From the NCBI GenBank assembly GCA_003611955.1, contig RAZE01000026.1:1-45202 (forward strand): a stretch of DNA of 45,202 nt, given 5' to 3'. The DNA is from a bacterium 1XD8-76. GTDB lineage: Bacteria > Bacillota > Clostridia > Lachnospirales > Lachnospiraceae. Positions 33,809-41,649 of the stretch are shown here, in pieces; position 1 is the stretch's first letter; each line of letters begins with the position of its first letter. Under the pieces are notes generated by a model. It was not told the DNA's origin. It did no database searches and was given only the letters and a program-made list of their open reading frames with translations. Position numbers and translations under genes: made by a program.

Positions 33809-33892
33809 TGCTGGTGGCCGGACTTGAACCGGCACGATGTTGCCACCGAGGGATTTTAAGTCCCTTGCGTCTGCCTATTCCGCCACACCAGC
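33809..33892 (-). tRNA. tRNA-Leu(UAA)
   Basis: Acceptor GCTGGTG pairs with CACCAGC and the discriminator is A. The anticodon loop CTTAAAA gives UAA, and a long variable arm is present. It is the most distal gene of the second tRNA cluster. Confidence 0.97.
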
Positions 33893-33922
33893 AGGCCAAA
33901 GACAGAATATACTATCCAAAAA

Positions 33923-33995
33923 TGGGACCTATAGGGCTCGAACCTATGACCCTCTGCTTGTAAGGCAGATGCTCTCCCAGCTGAGCTAAGATCCC
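33923..33995 (-). tRNA. tRNA-Val(UAC)
   Basis: Acceptor GGGATCT pairs with AGGTCCC (with a G-U) and the discriminator is A. The anticodon loop CTTACAA gives UAC. Confidence 0.96.
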
Positions 33996-34003
33996 AAGAT
34001 AAA

Positions 34004-34077
34004 CGACCCAGATCGGACTCGAACCGACGACCTTCGCCGTGACAGGGCGACGCTCTAACCAACTGAGCCACTGGGCC
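34004..34077 (-). tRNA. tRNA-Asp(GUC)
   Basis: Acceptor GGCCCAG pairs with CTGGGTC and the discriminator is G. The anticodon loop CTGTCAC gives GUC. Confidence 0.97.
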
Positions 34078-34198
34078 AAAGCGAACAAGTTCGCTTGAGG
34101 GAATATCCTTCGGCTATTCCCATTACGCCGAACCCCCATTCGGGAATTCACGGCGCAACTCAAAATTACCATTGCGGTTGTCACTATTATTCTTTTAA
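34078..34198 (-). other. Spacer with three consecutive hairpins between tRNA-Met and tRNA-Asp
   Basis: The 121-bp spacer is unusually long for this cluster and holds three inverted repeats: AGCGAAC/GTTCGC (34080-34096 region), GGAATA/TATTCC (34098-34122 region) and CGCCG/CGGCG (34127-34154 region). No T-run follows any of them. They could be RNA-processing or spacer structures; no gene is seen here. Confidence 0.5.
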
Positions 34199-34272
34199 TG
34201 GACCTTCGGGGACTCGAACCCAGGACCGACCGGTTATGAGCCGGTTGCTCTAACCAACTGAGCTAAAGGTCC
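34199..34272 (-). tRNA. tRNA-Met(CAU), elongator type
   Basis: Acceptor GGACCTT pairs with AAGGTCC and the discriminator is A. The anticodon loop CTCATAA gives CAU. The normal first base pair (G-C) and lack of three G-C pairs at the anticodon stem base argue against an initiator tRNA. An Ile2 (lysidine) tRNA cannot be fully excluded from sequence alone. Confidence 0.88.
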
Positions 34273-34293
34273 GCAACCCTTTCGGGTCTTAAA

Positions 34294-34366
34294 AGCCGAT
34301 GAACGGACTCGAACCGTTAACCTGCTGATTACAAATCAGCTGCTCTGCCAATTGAGCCACATCGGC
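34294..34366 (-). tRNA. tRNA-Thr(UGU)
   Basis: Acceptor GCCGATG pairs with CATCGGC and the discriminator is U. The anticodon arm GCTGA TTTGTAA TCAGC gives UGU. Full D and T arms are present. A rearranged copy lies directly upstream. Confidence 0.96.
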
Positions 34367-34382
34367 GTATTCTATTTCTGTA

Positions 34383-34456
34383 GCTGATTTGTAATCAGCC
34401 TGCTCTGCCTACAACGGCCAGTTCCTGACCGTTGTCAAGAATTGAGCCACATCGGC
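34383..34456 (-). pseudogene. Rearranged partial copy of tRNA-Thr
   Basis: Minus strand reading: the first 17 bases of tRNA-Thr are repeated exactly, then 30 unrelated bases form an 11-bp hairpin (ACAACGGTCAG with CTGGCCGTTGT), then nine more tRNA bases (GGCAGAGCA). Next comes the anticodon arm as the reverse complement of the original, loop TTACAAA instead of TTTGTAA. The T arm and 3' acceptor half are missing. It cannot form a complete tRNA. Confidence 0.8.
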
Positions 34457-34480
34457 GTATTTACTTCCATTCCTTTTAAC

Positions 34481-34552
34481 TGACTCCGACGGGAATCGAA
34501 CCCGTGTTACCGCCGTGAAAGGGCGATGTCTTAACCGCTTGACCACGGAGCC
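34481..34552 (-). tRNA. tRNA-Glu(UUC)
   Basis: Acceptor GGCTCCG pairs with CGGAGTC and the discriminator is A. The anticodon loop CTTTCAC gives UUC. It is the promoter-proximal gene of the second cluster. Confidence 0.97.
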
Positions 34553-34604
34553 TCTTTCCATCTCTATACTGTGTCGATCTCTTCTGTCGGCCTCAGCAAG
34601 TGAT

Positions 34605-34633
34605 ATAATAACACATTCCGCTTCGTTTTGCAA
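34605..34633 (-). promoter_or_regulatory. Promoter of the second tRNA cluster
   Basis: TTGCAA at 34628-34633, a 17-bp spacer and TATTAT at 34605-34610 on the minus strand, directed into tRNA-Glu. Confidence 0.72.
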
Positions 34634-34678
34634 GAAAAATTTAAATGTTTTCAGGAATGTTTTGTGGGTAAAATGCCA

Positions 34679-34708
34679 AGAGCCGCCGCATCTCACGGCA
34701 GCTCTCAG
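34679..34708 (-). terminator. Possible terminator after the kinase gene
   Basis: A ten-pair stem (AGAGCTGCCG with CGGCGGCTCT, one G-U) with a seven-base loop lies 36 bp after the stop codon, but only a weak T-rich stretch (CATTTTA) follows. It is placed to end the sugar operon before the tRNA promoter. Confidence 0.55.
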
Positions 34709-34744
34709 CTTTTACCCCATCTTTACTGTAAGCACCCCCATGCA

Positions 34745-35854
34745 TTACAGATACTTCTCCACAATGGCCTGCATCTGATCCCACTTATCTTCCATATCTT
34801 TCACCATGCAAAACTGTGTACGACAGCGGTCCAGATTGTGCTCCGGGCGGTGAATCTTAAAATAGTGATCCCCCTCCAGGTAATCCGTCAGAAACCGCAT
34901 CCCGCACTCCAACGTCATCAGCTTCGCTCCCATCGGAAGCATTTTTATCTCTTTCTCCGTCAGCGATCCTCCGCAGCCCTCAATAAATCCCTTCGTATAC
35001 AGGGCAAACAGCTCCAGATTGCAGGATATCCTGGACAGATCCTTCTCATCCTCCGCACCCGTGTTGGCCCCAAAACGGATGGAATCACCGTAATCATACA
35101 GCGCGGAACCGGGCATGACGGTATCCAGATCAATCACGCAGATTCCCTTTCCGGTCTGATGATCCAGCATGATATTGTTGAGCTTTGTATCATTATGCGT
35201 AACCCGCAGAGGAATCTCTCCCGATGCCAGCATATCGCAGAGCACGCGGCAGTCCTCCTGCCGATCCAGCACAAACTGTATCTCTTCTTTCACTTCACCG
35301 GCGCGCTTCATGGCATCCGCCTCCAGCGCCTTTTTGAATTTCGCCAGCCGGTCTATGGTATTGTGGAAATTCGGGATCGTCTCATGAAGGCTCTCCGCCG
35401 GATACTCCGCCAGCAGCTTCTGGAAATGTCCGAACGCCACAGCACTCTCATAAAAGTCTTCCGGCCTTTCCACAACATCGTAGCTGTCTGCGCCTTCCAC
35501 AAAGCTGTACATCCTCCAGAATGTTCCATCTTCCTCCTCACTGTAGGAACCTCCCGCCCTCAACGGAATCACATTGAGAGTCTCCCTCTCGGGATCCCCT
35601 CCGTTCTCCTCTATCTTTTTGCGCAGGAACGAGGTCACGCCTGTGATATTTTCCATCAGGCCCTCCGGATCCTTAAACACTTCATGATTCATTCGCTGCA
35701 GGATATATCTGCAGCTCTCCCCCGGCGCCGCCAGACAGGTCAGAAGATAGGTATCGTTGATATGACCGTTCCCATGGGAATCAATATTCTCCGGCTTCCC
35801 TCTTGTCTCAAACTTCTCTGCAATCCGCAATAAATCCGACTTTTCTCTGCTCAT
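34745..35854 (-). CDS. nahK: N-acetylhexosamine 1-kinase-like phosphotransferase
   Basis: A 369-residue cytoplasmic kinase of the aminoglycoside-phosphotransferase fold, close to NahK (LnpB), which phosphorylates GlcNAc or GalNAc at C1. Landmarks are HGNGHINDTYLL near the N-terminus (ATP loop), the catalytic HNDTKLNNIMLD and metal-binding VIDLDTVMPG. It is 12 bp after the second permease gene and ends the transport operon. In bifidobacteria NahK works on sugar from lacto-N-biose/galacto-N-biose phosphorylase, but no such phosphorylase (GH112) is in the window. The family call is good; the exact sugar is inferred. Confidence 0.82.
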   Translation of the reverse strand: MSREKSDLLRIAEKFETRGKPENIDSHGNGHINDTYLLTCLAAPGESCRYILQRMNHEVFKDPEGLMENITGVTSFLRKKIEENGGDPERETLNVIPLRAGGSYSEEEDGTFWRMYSFVEGADSYDVVERPEDFYESAVAFGHFQKLLAEYPAESLHETIPNFHNTIDRLAKFKKALEADAMKRAGEVKEEIQFVLDRQEDCRVLCDMLASGEIPLRVTHNDTKLNNIMLDHQTGKGICVIDLDTVMPGSALYDYGDSIRFGANTGAEDEKDLSRISCNLELFALYTKGFIEGCGGSLTEKEIKMLPMGAKLMTLECGMRFLTDYLEGDHYFKIHRPEHNLDRCRTQFCMVKDMEDKWDQMQAIVEKYL

Positions 35855-35866
35855 ATAGGCACCCCC

Positions 35867-36748
35867 TTAGCCTTTCACGCCACCGCCTGTAACGCCGGCA
35901 ATAATCTTCTCTGAAAGGAACACATACAGGATGAAAGTCGGCAGAAATACGATGACAACTGCCGCAAACATTCCGGCATAGTCTCCTGTGTACCGCATGG
36001 AGTTGATCATCCCGTACAATCCGATCGCAACAGATTTCACCTTGTCGGAATTTGCGAAGATCAGAGACATAAAATACTCATTCCACACATTGATAAAGTT
36101 AAAAATAGTCACGGTAATGATACCCGGCTGCGCCATCGGCAGCATGATCTTCCAGAAAGTCTTCATAGGCGGGCATCCGTCAATAGCTGCCGCCTCCTCG
36201 AAAGATCTGGAGAGGTTGCTGAAAAAGGTCAGAAGGAAGATCGTCGTATAGGGCACGTTGATGCCCACATACAAAAATACCAGTACCGCCCGGTTTGCCA
36301 GCGTCACATTCAGTATATTCCAGCCTGCCACCAGTCCGAATAACGGTAGCACGATCATCGTCGCCGGAACACCCATCGCAGCCACAAATCCGTTCTGTAT
36401 CAGCTTATTGCCCAGAAATGTAAACCGGGACAGTACATACGCCGCAGGCGCACATATCAGCACAAGAAGCACACAAGATATCGCCGCGTATACAAGAGAG
36501 TTCATGAAGAACACGGACACGTTGGACGTACTCCACGCTTTCGCATAATTCTCCAGATGTATCCCGCTCTCAAACCGGAAAACTCCGCCGGAGAATATCT
36601 CCTTGGAAGTGGAAAAGCTCGCCGCCACCACCCATCCGAGCAGGAAAAAGGTGAACAATACCCATAAAGTCAATATAATATAACCGGGAGCCAGCCTGAG
36701 TTCTCTGTGCCAGTTCACACGTTCGCGCACTTTCTTTTCTTTCGCCAT
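35867..36748 (-). CDS. ABC sugar transporter permease (MalG-type, CUT1)
   Basis: A 293-residue inner-membrane permease with about six helices. The EAA loop EEAAAIDGCPPMKTFWKIMLPMAQPGI (residues about 185-210) is the contact point for the ATPase. It pairs with the permease encoded 14 bp upstream. The ATPase is not in this locus; CUT1 systems in Firmicutes often share one MsmK-type ATPase encoded elsewhere. Confidence 0.95.
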   Translation of the reverse strand: MAKEKKVRERVNWHRELRLAPGYIILTLWVLFTFFLLGWVVAASFSTSKEIFSGGVFRFESGIHLENYAKAWSTSNVSVFFMNSLVYAAISCVLLVLICAPAAYVLSRFTFLGNKLIQNGFVAAMGVPATMIVLPLFGLVAGWNILNVTLANRAVLVFLYVGINVPYTTIFLLTFFSNLSRSFEEAAAIDGCPPMKTFWKIMLPMAQPGIITVTIFNFINVWNEYFMSLIFANSDKVKSVAIGLYGMINSMRYTGDYAGMFAAVVIVFLPTFILYVFLSEKIIAGVTGGGVKG

Positions 36749-36762
36749 CTCTACTCCCCCCT

Positions 36763-37668
36763 CTAAAATTCGATATCGTCATCTTTGAATATCTTGTCGC
36801 ATACGATAAAGATTATTACCACACAGACACTTAAGAGCACGCCCACCGCCGCCCCGATCCCGGCGTTTCTCTCGGTCATGCTGTTTCCGGCGCCAAAAAT
36901 GTTCTGGTACATGTAAACCACCGGTGTGATCGTCTGCGTGTTGGAAACCACCATGGAGAAGAGCTGTGACCAGAGGAAAAATCCCGCACTGCTGATACTC
37001 CACATCGTGATATTCGTCTTTGTTACGCCTTTCAGAAGCGGAAGCGTTATGTAGCGGAACTGCTGCAGCCTGTTCGCGCCGTCCAGAGTAGCCGCCTCAT
37101 AGTAATCCATACCGATCCGCTCAATACCGCTGGCAAAAATCAGCATATGGTACCCCACCATTCCAAAACAATATGCCACCAGCAATGCCGTAAACAGATG
37201 GGACGGATCCAGCCACTGGAACTTGGAAAGCCATTCCCAGTGCAGCAGGTCGCCCACCGTCTTGAAGAGACCGAATTTCGGGCTGAATACATACTGCAGC
37301 CACATCGTAGCCAATGCAACCGCACTCACTACGTTCGGCATATAGATAATTGCCCGGAATACATTCTTAAAGCGGATCCCGCTGGTCAGGATGGCCGCAA
37401 AAAGAAGCGCAAGCCCCATGACAATGATTCCGCCGAAGAGCCAGATGCGGAAGATATTCCACATGGATATCCGGAAAAGCTCCGTGTTAAATAATTTAAT
37501 GTAGTTTGTCAGTCCCGAAAACTGCCATTTTGATATTGCATCTGTCACACCCTCGATCTTAAAGAAGCTCATAAAGACGGTTCTGATGATCGGATATATG
37601 AAAATAATGGAAAACATGATGACCGCAGGAGCAAGAAAAACTACGATCATGGTCTTATTCTTTTTCAA
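36763..37668 (-). CDS. ABC sugar transporter permease (MalF-type, CUT1)
   Basis: A 301-residue permease with about six helices and an EAA loop YEAATLDGANRLQQFRYITLPLL. The start appears to be TTG at 37668, with AGGGGG eight bases ahead; an ATG six codons later is the alternative. It lies downstream of the binding-protein gene after an internal hairpin, so it should be expressed less than the binding protein. Confidence 0.94.
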   Translation of the reverse strand: MKKNKTMIVVFLAPAVIMFSIIFIYPIIRTVFMSFFKIEGVTDAISKWQFSGLTNYIKLFNTELFRISMWNIFRIWLFGGIIVMGLALLFAAILTSGIRFKNVFRAIIYMPNVVSAVALATMWLQYVFSPKFGLFKTVGDLLHWEWLSKFQWLDPSHLFTALLVAYCFGMVGYHMLIFASGIERIGMDYYEAATLDGANRLQQFRYITLPLLKGVTKTNITMWSISSAGFFLWSQLFSMVVSNTQTITPVVYMYQNIFGAGNSMTERNAGIGAAVGVLLSVCVVIIFIVCDKIFKDDDIEF

Positions 37669-37723
37669 TCCAGTAACCCCCTCTCGTAAAAACAGGACCC
37701 TGTTACTTCATACCTTTTTGTGT

Positions 37724-37760
37724 AAAAACATGGCGGCACCGTCTAACACGATGCCGCCAT
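37724..37760 (-). terminator. Hairpin/attenuator between binding-protein and permease genes
   Basis: A near-perfect stem (ATGGCGGCA with TGCCGCCAT, extended) is followed on the minus strand by GTTTTTAC. It lies 56 bp after the binding-protein stop. A partial terminator here is the usual way to keep permease levels below those of the binding protein. Confidence 0.85.
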
Positions 37761-37815
37761 AATTGTCTCACGCCTATCCGTGTAAAATTCCATATACTGT
37801 TTCGATAGGTCTGTA

Positions 37816-39141
37816 TTAGTTGCCGGCCGCTTTCAGAGCGTCCACAAATCCCTGAGCATCCAGAGAACCACCGCAAAGCTTCGTGAAGTTCTCGATGATG
37901 ATCGGTGTCATATCCGCATTTGCCTCTGCACCTGCCGCCCACGGATAACGTGTGTTCATGCTGTCCATAACCGGTTTTACATTGGTCAGAAGTGCAGGCC
38001 ACTCAGAGTTGCTGGAGTCTGCCGGAATACCAACGGACATCTCGGAGAGAAGCGCATCAGCCTCGCCCTTTGTCAGGTATGTGATCAGCTGGAATGCCTG
38101 CTCTGCCTTCTCAGATTTTGCGTTGATGGCAAATACCTGTGCACCGTAATTGGAAGCGTCCGTTCCATCCACTCCGCCTTCCACCGCGGGATAGCTGAAG
38201 CATCCCCAGTTGAAGTCTTCCCCTGCAATGTCTTTTACTTCGTTCGGAAGCCAGGAACCGTTCAGGTACATCGCTGCCGTACCCATAGCCAGCTCTGTGT
38301 TCTGTCCTGCCGGCCACTGGTTACTCTCGATCGTCTCGGAGAAATAGCCTTTGCTCGCCAGCTCTTCATACGCCTGTGCAGTCTTAAGTACCGCTTCGTT
38401 ATCCCAATCGCCGTTCTTCACGATCTCTTCCGTTGCCGGCTCGCCTACCAGACGGCTCATATGATATCCGAACAGACTGCTGATGTATGCGTTGTCGTTT
38501 GTGATCGGTGTGTAGCCTGCGTCTTTGATCTTCTGACAGGTATCCAGGAACTCATCCCATGTCGTCGGAACGGATGTCACGCCTGCTTCCTCAAAAATAT
38601 CTACATTATAGAAATAAGCGAATACGTTAGGCTGGTAAGGGATGGACTTCAGCGTGCCGCCGCCCACTTCACGACATGCAGCGATCAGTCCCGCATTTGC
38701 CGTAGCTTCGTAGTCGTTAGCCGCTGCCAGCTCTTCCAGATCCAGAAGATAGCTGCCCCATGTTGTATTCACACGGTCGATATCCTCGTCGAACAGGTCG
38801 ATGTTGGTTCCTGCATCCAGTGCAGGCTGCAGCCCTTCACGGATACCGGTACGTCCCTTAAACTGTACATCCACTGCGATGCCTGTCTCAGCGGTAAATG
38901 CATCGATAGACTGTTTGATCGCCTGTGCCTGCGGTTCTGCCGCATCCCACATAGACCAGTAAACCAGCGCGTCACCTGACGGTTCCGCCGCCTCTGTTTC
39001 TCCGCCTGCATCCTCAGCCGGTGCTTCCGTTGCGCCGCCATCCTCCGCGGGAGCGGGCGTGTCACCTGAGGAACCACAGCCCATGAGCGTTGCCGCGATC
39101 ATTGCCACACACAGAAACGCGCTTAACATTTTCTTTTTCAT
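37816..39141 (-). CDS. ABC transporter sugar-binding lipoprotein (CUT1)
   Basis: A 441-residue solute-binding protein. The signal peptide ends in lipobox LMGC (Cys22), then a long Ala/Glu/Gly/Pro-rich linker leads to a family 1 binding domain (VYWSMWDAAEPQAQAIKQSIDAF and following). It would present a sugar or short glycan to the two permeases on the cell surface. I start at 39141, seven bases after AGGAGG; the ATG six bases upstream is too close to that site. Its promoter carries the 40-bp element shared with the DUF5107 gene. Confidence 0.93.
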   Translation of the reverse strand: MKKKMLSAFLCVAMIAATLMGCGSSGDTPAPAEDGGATEAPAEDAGGETEAAEPSGDALVYWSMWDAAEPQAQAIKQSIDAFTAETGIAVDVQFKGRTGIREGLQPALDAGTNIDLFDEDIDRVNTTWGSYLLDLEELAAANDYEATANAGLIAACREVGGGTLKSIPYQPNVFAYFYNVDIFEEAGVTSVPTTWDEFLDTCQKIKDAGYTPITNDNAYISSLFGYHMSRLVGEPATEEIVKNGDWDNEAVLKTAQAYEELASKGYFSETIESNQWPAGQNTELAMGTAAMYLNGSWLPNEVKDIAGEDFNWGCFSYPAVEGGVDGTDASNYGAQVFAINAKSEKAEQAFQLITYLTKGEADALLSEMSVGIPADSSNSEWPALLTNVKPVMDSMNTRYPWAAGAEANADMTPIIIENFTKLCGGSLDAQGFVDALKAAGN

Positions 39142-39189
39142 ACTCATACCTCCTGTAAATTTATAATTTATATTGCTGTTGCTTTTATT

Positions 39190-39253
39190 ATTATAGTAAT
39201 TCAAATCATATAAGTCTTTGTCTTATTTATCCACCTTTTTGCACTATAAGCTC
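39190..39253 (-). promoter_or_regulatory. Binding-protein promoter with 40-bp shared regulatory element
   Basis: Minus strand: GAGCTTATAGT begins the element at 39253, thirteen bases separate it from GGATAAATAAGACAAAGAC ending at 39214, then 18 bp and TATAAT at 39190-39195. The -35 position holds AAAGAC, a poor match, so an activator is expected. The same element with the same spacing precedes the DUF5107 gene. Confidence 0.75.
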
Positions 39254-39451
39254 ATATTTGTGTGATTTATACAATTTTTTTATCTTTTTTCATTTATACT
39301 GGTTATTTTAACCCATCGATGGAATATGTCGTTCAAAACATTAAACAATCTGCCGAAAAGCTTTTTTCTTCCACAACTTTCCCCTCGGTATTTTTACATC
39401 CCAATATTTTCAAATAGGATTTTAAATTTGCACAATCAGCCTGATTTGTGG

Positions 39452-39476
39452 AAAAATTTCACCAAAGGCAGGTGAA
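39452..39476 (-). terminator. Terminator of the DUF5107 gene
   Basis: Stem TTCACC/GGTGAA with a seven-base loop, followed by ATTTTTCC on the minus strand, twelve bases past the stop codon. Confidence 0.75.
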
Positions 39477-39487
39477 TTTTCCCCTTT

Positions 39488-41440
39488 TTACAGAGACCCA
39501 AAATCCCACTGTCCCGGAATTTCCGTCGCAGCCGAGCCCTTCACGGACTGATACACTTCCCTCCAGAGATCGCTCACGCTGCTCTCACACTCCCGCAGGT
39601 CTTCCAGCACATACCCGGGATGTCCGCTCAGATAATCGTATGCTTCCCTCTGTTTTCCCGTGTGCGCCAGAGCTGTCAGATAGTCGTATATTATTCTGCT
39701 CTCCTCCCGGAGGCGCTCCGGCAGAAGTCCATAGAGTTCTTCCACTTTTTCATATCCTCCGGCCATCAGAAGAAGCCGCATTCCCTCCTTGACATACGCC
39801 GTATCATCCATCCGAAGTCTGATCCCCCTCTCCAGCCATTTTATCGCCTTATCATAACTGCCTTCCTTTATATATGCACAGCCCAGCCCGTGGCACGCCC
39901 AGCAGTTTTTTGCAAGCTCCCAGGATCTTTTCAGTTCTTTCCTTCCCTTTTTGTCCGCTCCGTTATAGATATGCATCACGCCGAGCTGATAGCGGGCATA
40001 CCAGTTCTTTGCGTTTTTTGTCTCCGCCGTCTCCTTCAGCCGCTCGTAATATGCCCTGTCGCACATAAAACCATCCGGCCGCTCCCTGGGGTCTCTCGTA
40101 AAAAATATCCCCGTCCTCAGGAAATCCGCCCACTGCTTTTCTCCTTCCTCCGTAAAACGATACTCCAGGTGTTCCGATAAAGGGCGTTCTCCCGTCAGCG
40201 CTCTTCTGGCATTTTCCAGCGCGCCGTAACCGCTTCCTTCATATATCAGCTTCGCTTTTTTGCCAGCCGTATCCCTCGAGGCGGTCAGTTTCTTTTCTAA
40301 CCCGGTATTTTCCAGTTCTCCGGACACGTACTCCGTCACCTTATCCCTCAACTGCTCAAACGGGAGCTGTGTGTCCGCTTTTTCCAGGGAGATTGCACCG
40401 TACTGCTCCATCCACTCCCAGGCACTGTGAGGCGGCATCGGAATACAACCGTACTGGGTCTTTCCCAGCCCCGCCTGAATCTCCACATAATTCCCCGCAT
40501 TTTCCGTCAGAAATTCCTGCCACTTTATTCCGCCTTTTTTGTGCCCCCAGGAAAACAGTTTTCTCCCCTGAAGACGCCAGGTGGAAAACTGCACAAGGCC
40601 GTTGCCCTCCGAGTCTATATTGGCAATATATTTCGGCTTCTCCCGCGGAATATTGAAAAAATAATCGACCTGCGCCGGAATATTCCCATACCGTGTGATA
40701 TCCACCCCGTCCACTTCCGGGATATCCACTTTAAAAACCTTCTCTCCTGCACCCGTATAAGCCTCGCTCGCCGGAACCACGATCCTTCCCGACGGGTATT
40801 CCGGAACTGCCATATTACTCCACCAGTACATCGGTACTACCTCCCTGCCGGAATTCACGATCCGCATCCGGCAGTTCAGATACCGGTCCCTCTCCCCGAG
40901 CCAGAAATCCATCTGATACTCCACCCGGCGAAGTCTCTCATACTCGTACATGCGGAGCACAGGATTCCCCTCCTCATTTTCGAGCGCCGCCGTATACAGC
41001 GGGTCGGCGGTAAAGGGTGTGTGTCCGATAATGCCCACATTCCACTCCACTCCGCCGCTGAACCAGGCGTTGCGTATGGCGAGATTGCTGAACCGAAGGA
41101 CATCATTGGTGTACAGCAGATTCCTTCCCAACACTTTATCCGTCAGTTCCCACAGCCTCCCCCCATACTCCGGCAAGAATACGGCTCTCAGACGTTCATT
41201 CTCCAGAACAGCGGTCCTTACCTCCCTCTCTGCGAGCTCACGAGTATAAGAATTATACTGACGATAGGGATAAGAATTTCGGCGCGTACCGTATGCCTCG
41301 TACAACTCATCGTCCTCATCCACAAAAAATTCCAGATCGTTCTGCAGTATTTTACCACCGATAAGATCCGGCACTCCCGCCGCCTCACCAATCGTTGAAA
41401 CTTTCATTACCCTTGGTTCAAATTTCAGTTCCGGTCTCAT
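39488..41440 (-). CDS. DUF5107 protein with C-terminal TPR region
   Basis: A 650-residue soluble protein. The N-terminal two thirds (about 60-380) match DUF5107, a galactose-mutarotase-like beta-sandwich fold: VFLPEYGGRLWELTDKVLGRNLLYTN, NAWFSGGVEWNVGI, MYWWSNMAVPE, and LFSWGHKKGG. The last 200 residues are TPR-like helices. Members occur in glycan-utilization loci and are thought to act on carbohydrates; activity is unproven. The start at 41440 follows AGGGGG, and the promoter at 41504-41567 lies within the longer open frame upstream, which rules out the longer form. Confidence 0.8.
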   Translation of the reverse strand: MRPELKFEPRVMKVSTIGEAAGVPDLIGGKILQNDLEFFVDEDDELYEAYGTRRNSYPYRQYNSYTRELAEREVRTAVLENERLRAVFLPEYGGRLWELTDKVLGRNLLYTNDVLRFSNLAIRNAWFSGGVEWNVGIIGHTPFTADPLYTAALENEEGNPVLRMYEYERLRRVEYQMDFWLGERDRYLNCRMRIVNSGREVVPMYWWSNMAVPEYPSGRIVVPASEAYTGAGEKVFKVDIPEVDGVDITRYGNIPAQVDYFFNIPREKPKYIANIDSEGNGLVQFSTWRLQGRKLFSWGHKKGGIKWQEFLTENAGNYVEIQAGLGKTQYGCIPMPPHSAWEWMEQYGAISLEKADTQLPFEQLRDKVTEYVSGELENTGLEKKLTASRDTAGKKAKLIYEGSGYGALENARRALTGERPLSEHLEYRFTEEGEKQWADFLRTGIFFTRDPRERPDGFMCDRAYYERLKETAETKNAKNWYARYQLGVMHIYNGADKKGRKELKRSWELAKNCWACHGLGCAYIKEGSYDKAIKWLERGIRLRMDDTAYVKEGMRLLLMAGGYEKVEELYGLLPERLREESRIIYDYLTALAHTGKQREAYDYLSGHPGYVLEDLRECESSVSDLWREVYQSVKGSAATEIPGQWDFGSL

Positions 41441-41503
41441 TTTTTTTGCCCCCTTTGCCCTGACAGACATCCATACGTACGTCCTTGTTCGTATAATGAA
41501 AAT

Positions 41504-41567
41504 ATTATAGCCTTCTCTCTGGAAAATGTCTTTGCCATATTTATCCGTCGGTTTATACAATAAGCTC
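41504..41567 (-). promoter_or_regulatory. DUF5107 promoter with 40-bp shared regulatory element
   Basis: Minus strand: GAGCTTATTGT at 41567, thirteen bases from GAGCTTAT to GGATAAATATGGCAAAGAC ending at 41528, 18 bp, then TATAAT at 41504-41509. Same order and same distances as at the binding-protein gene. The left half of the AraC promoter starts 9 bp to the right, so the element could also govern araC. Confidence 0.75.
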
Positions 41568-41575
41568 AATTTTAT

Positions 41576-41604
41576 TTGCTTTTTTTGCACATTTATAATA
41601 TAAT
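41576..41604 (+). promoter_or_regulatory. Promoter of the AraC-family regulator
   Basis: TTGCTT at 41576-41581, a 17-bp spacer and TATAAT at 41599-41604 on the plus strand, 45 bp before the ATG. It is divergent from the DUF5107 promoter. Confidence 0.65.
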
Positions 41605-41649
41605 AGTCACAAATAAATCGTTTTTTCTTTCAGCGAGGAACAGAAGGAT

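Larger units (their letters stand above)
39142..39487. other. 345-bp AT-rich intergenic region
   Basis: Contains, from right to left, the terminator of the DUF5107 gene (39452-39476), about 200 bp of AT-rich sequence in which I see no gene, and the regulated promoter of the binding-protein gene (39190-39253). Confidence 0.8.

Noticed and set aside
33912..34184. Open frames running through the second tRNA cluster
   Set aside because: They cross tRNA genes and hairpins and have no ribosome sites.
41441..41590. A longer N-terminus for the DUF5107 protein
   Set aside because: This stretch holds the promoter and the shared regulatory element.
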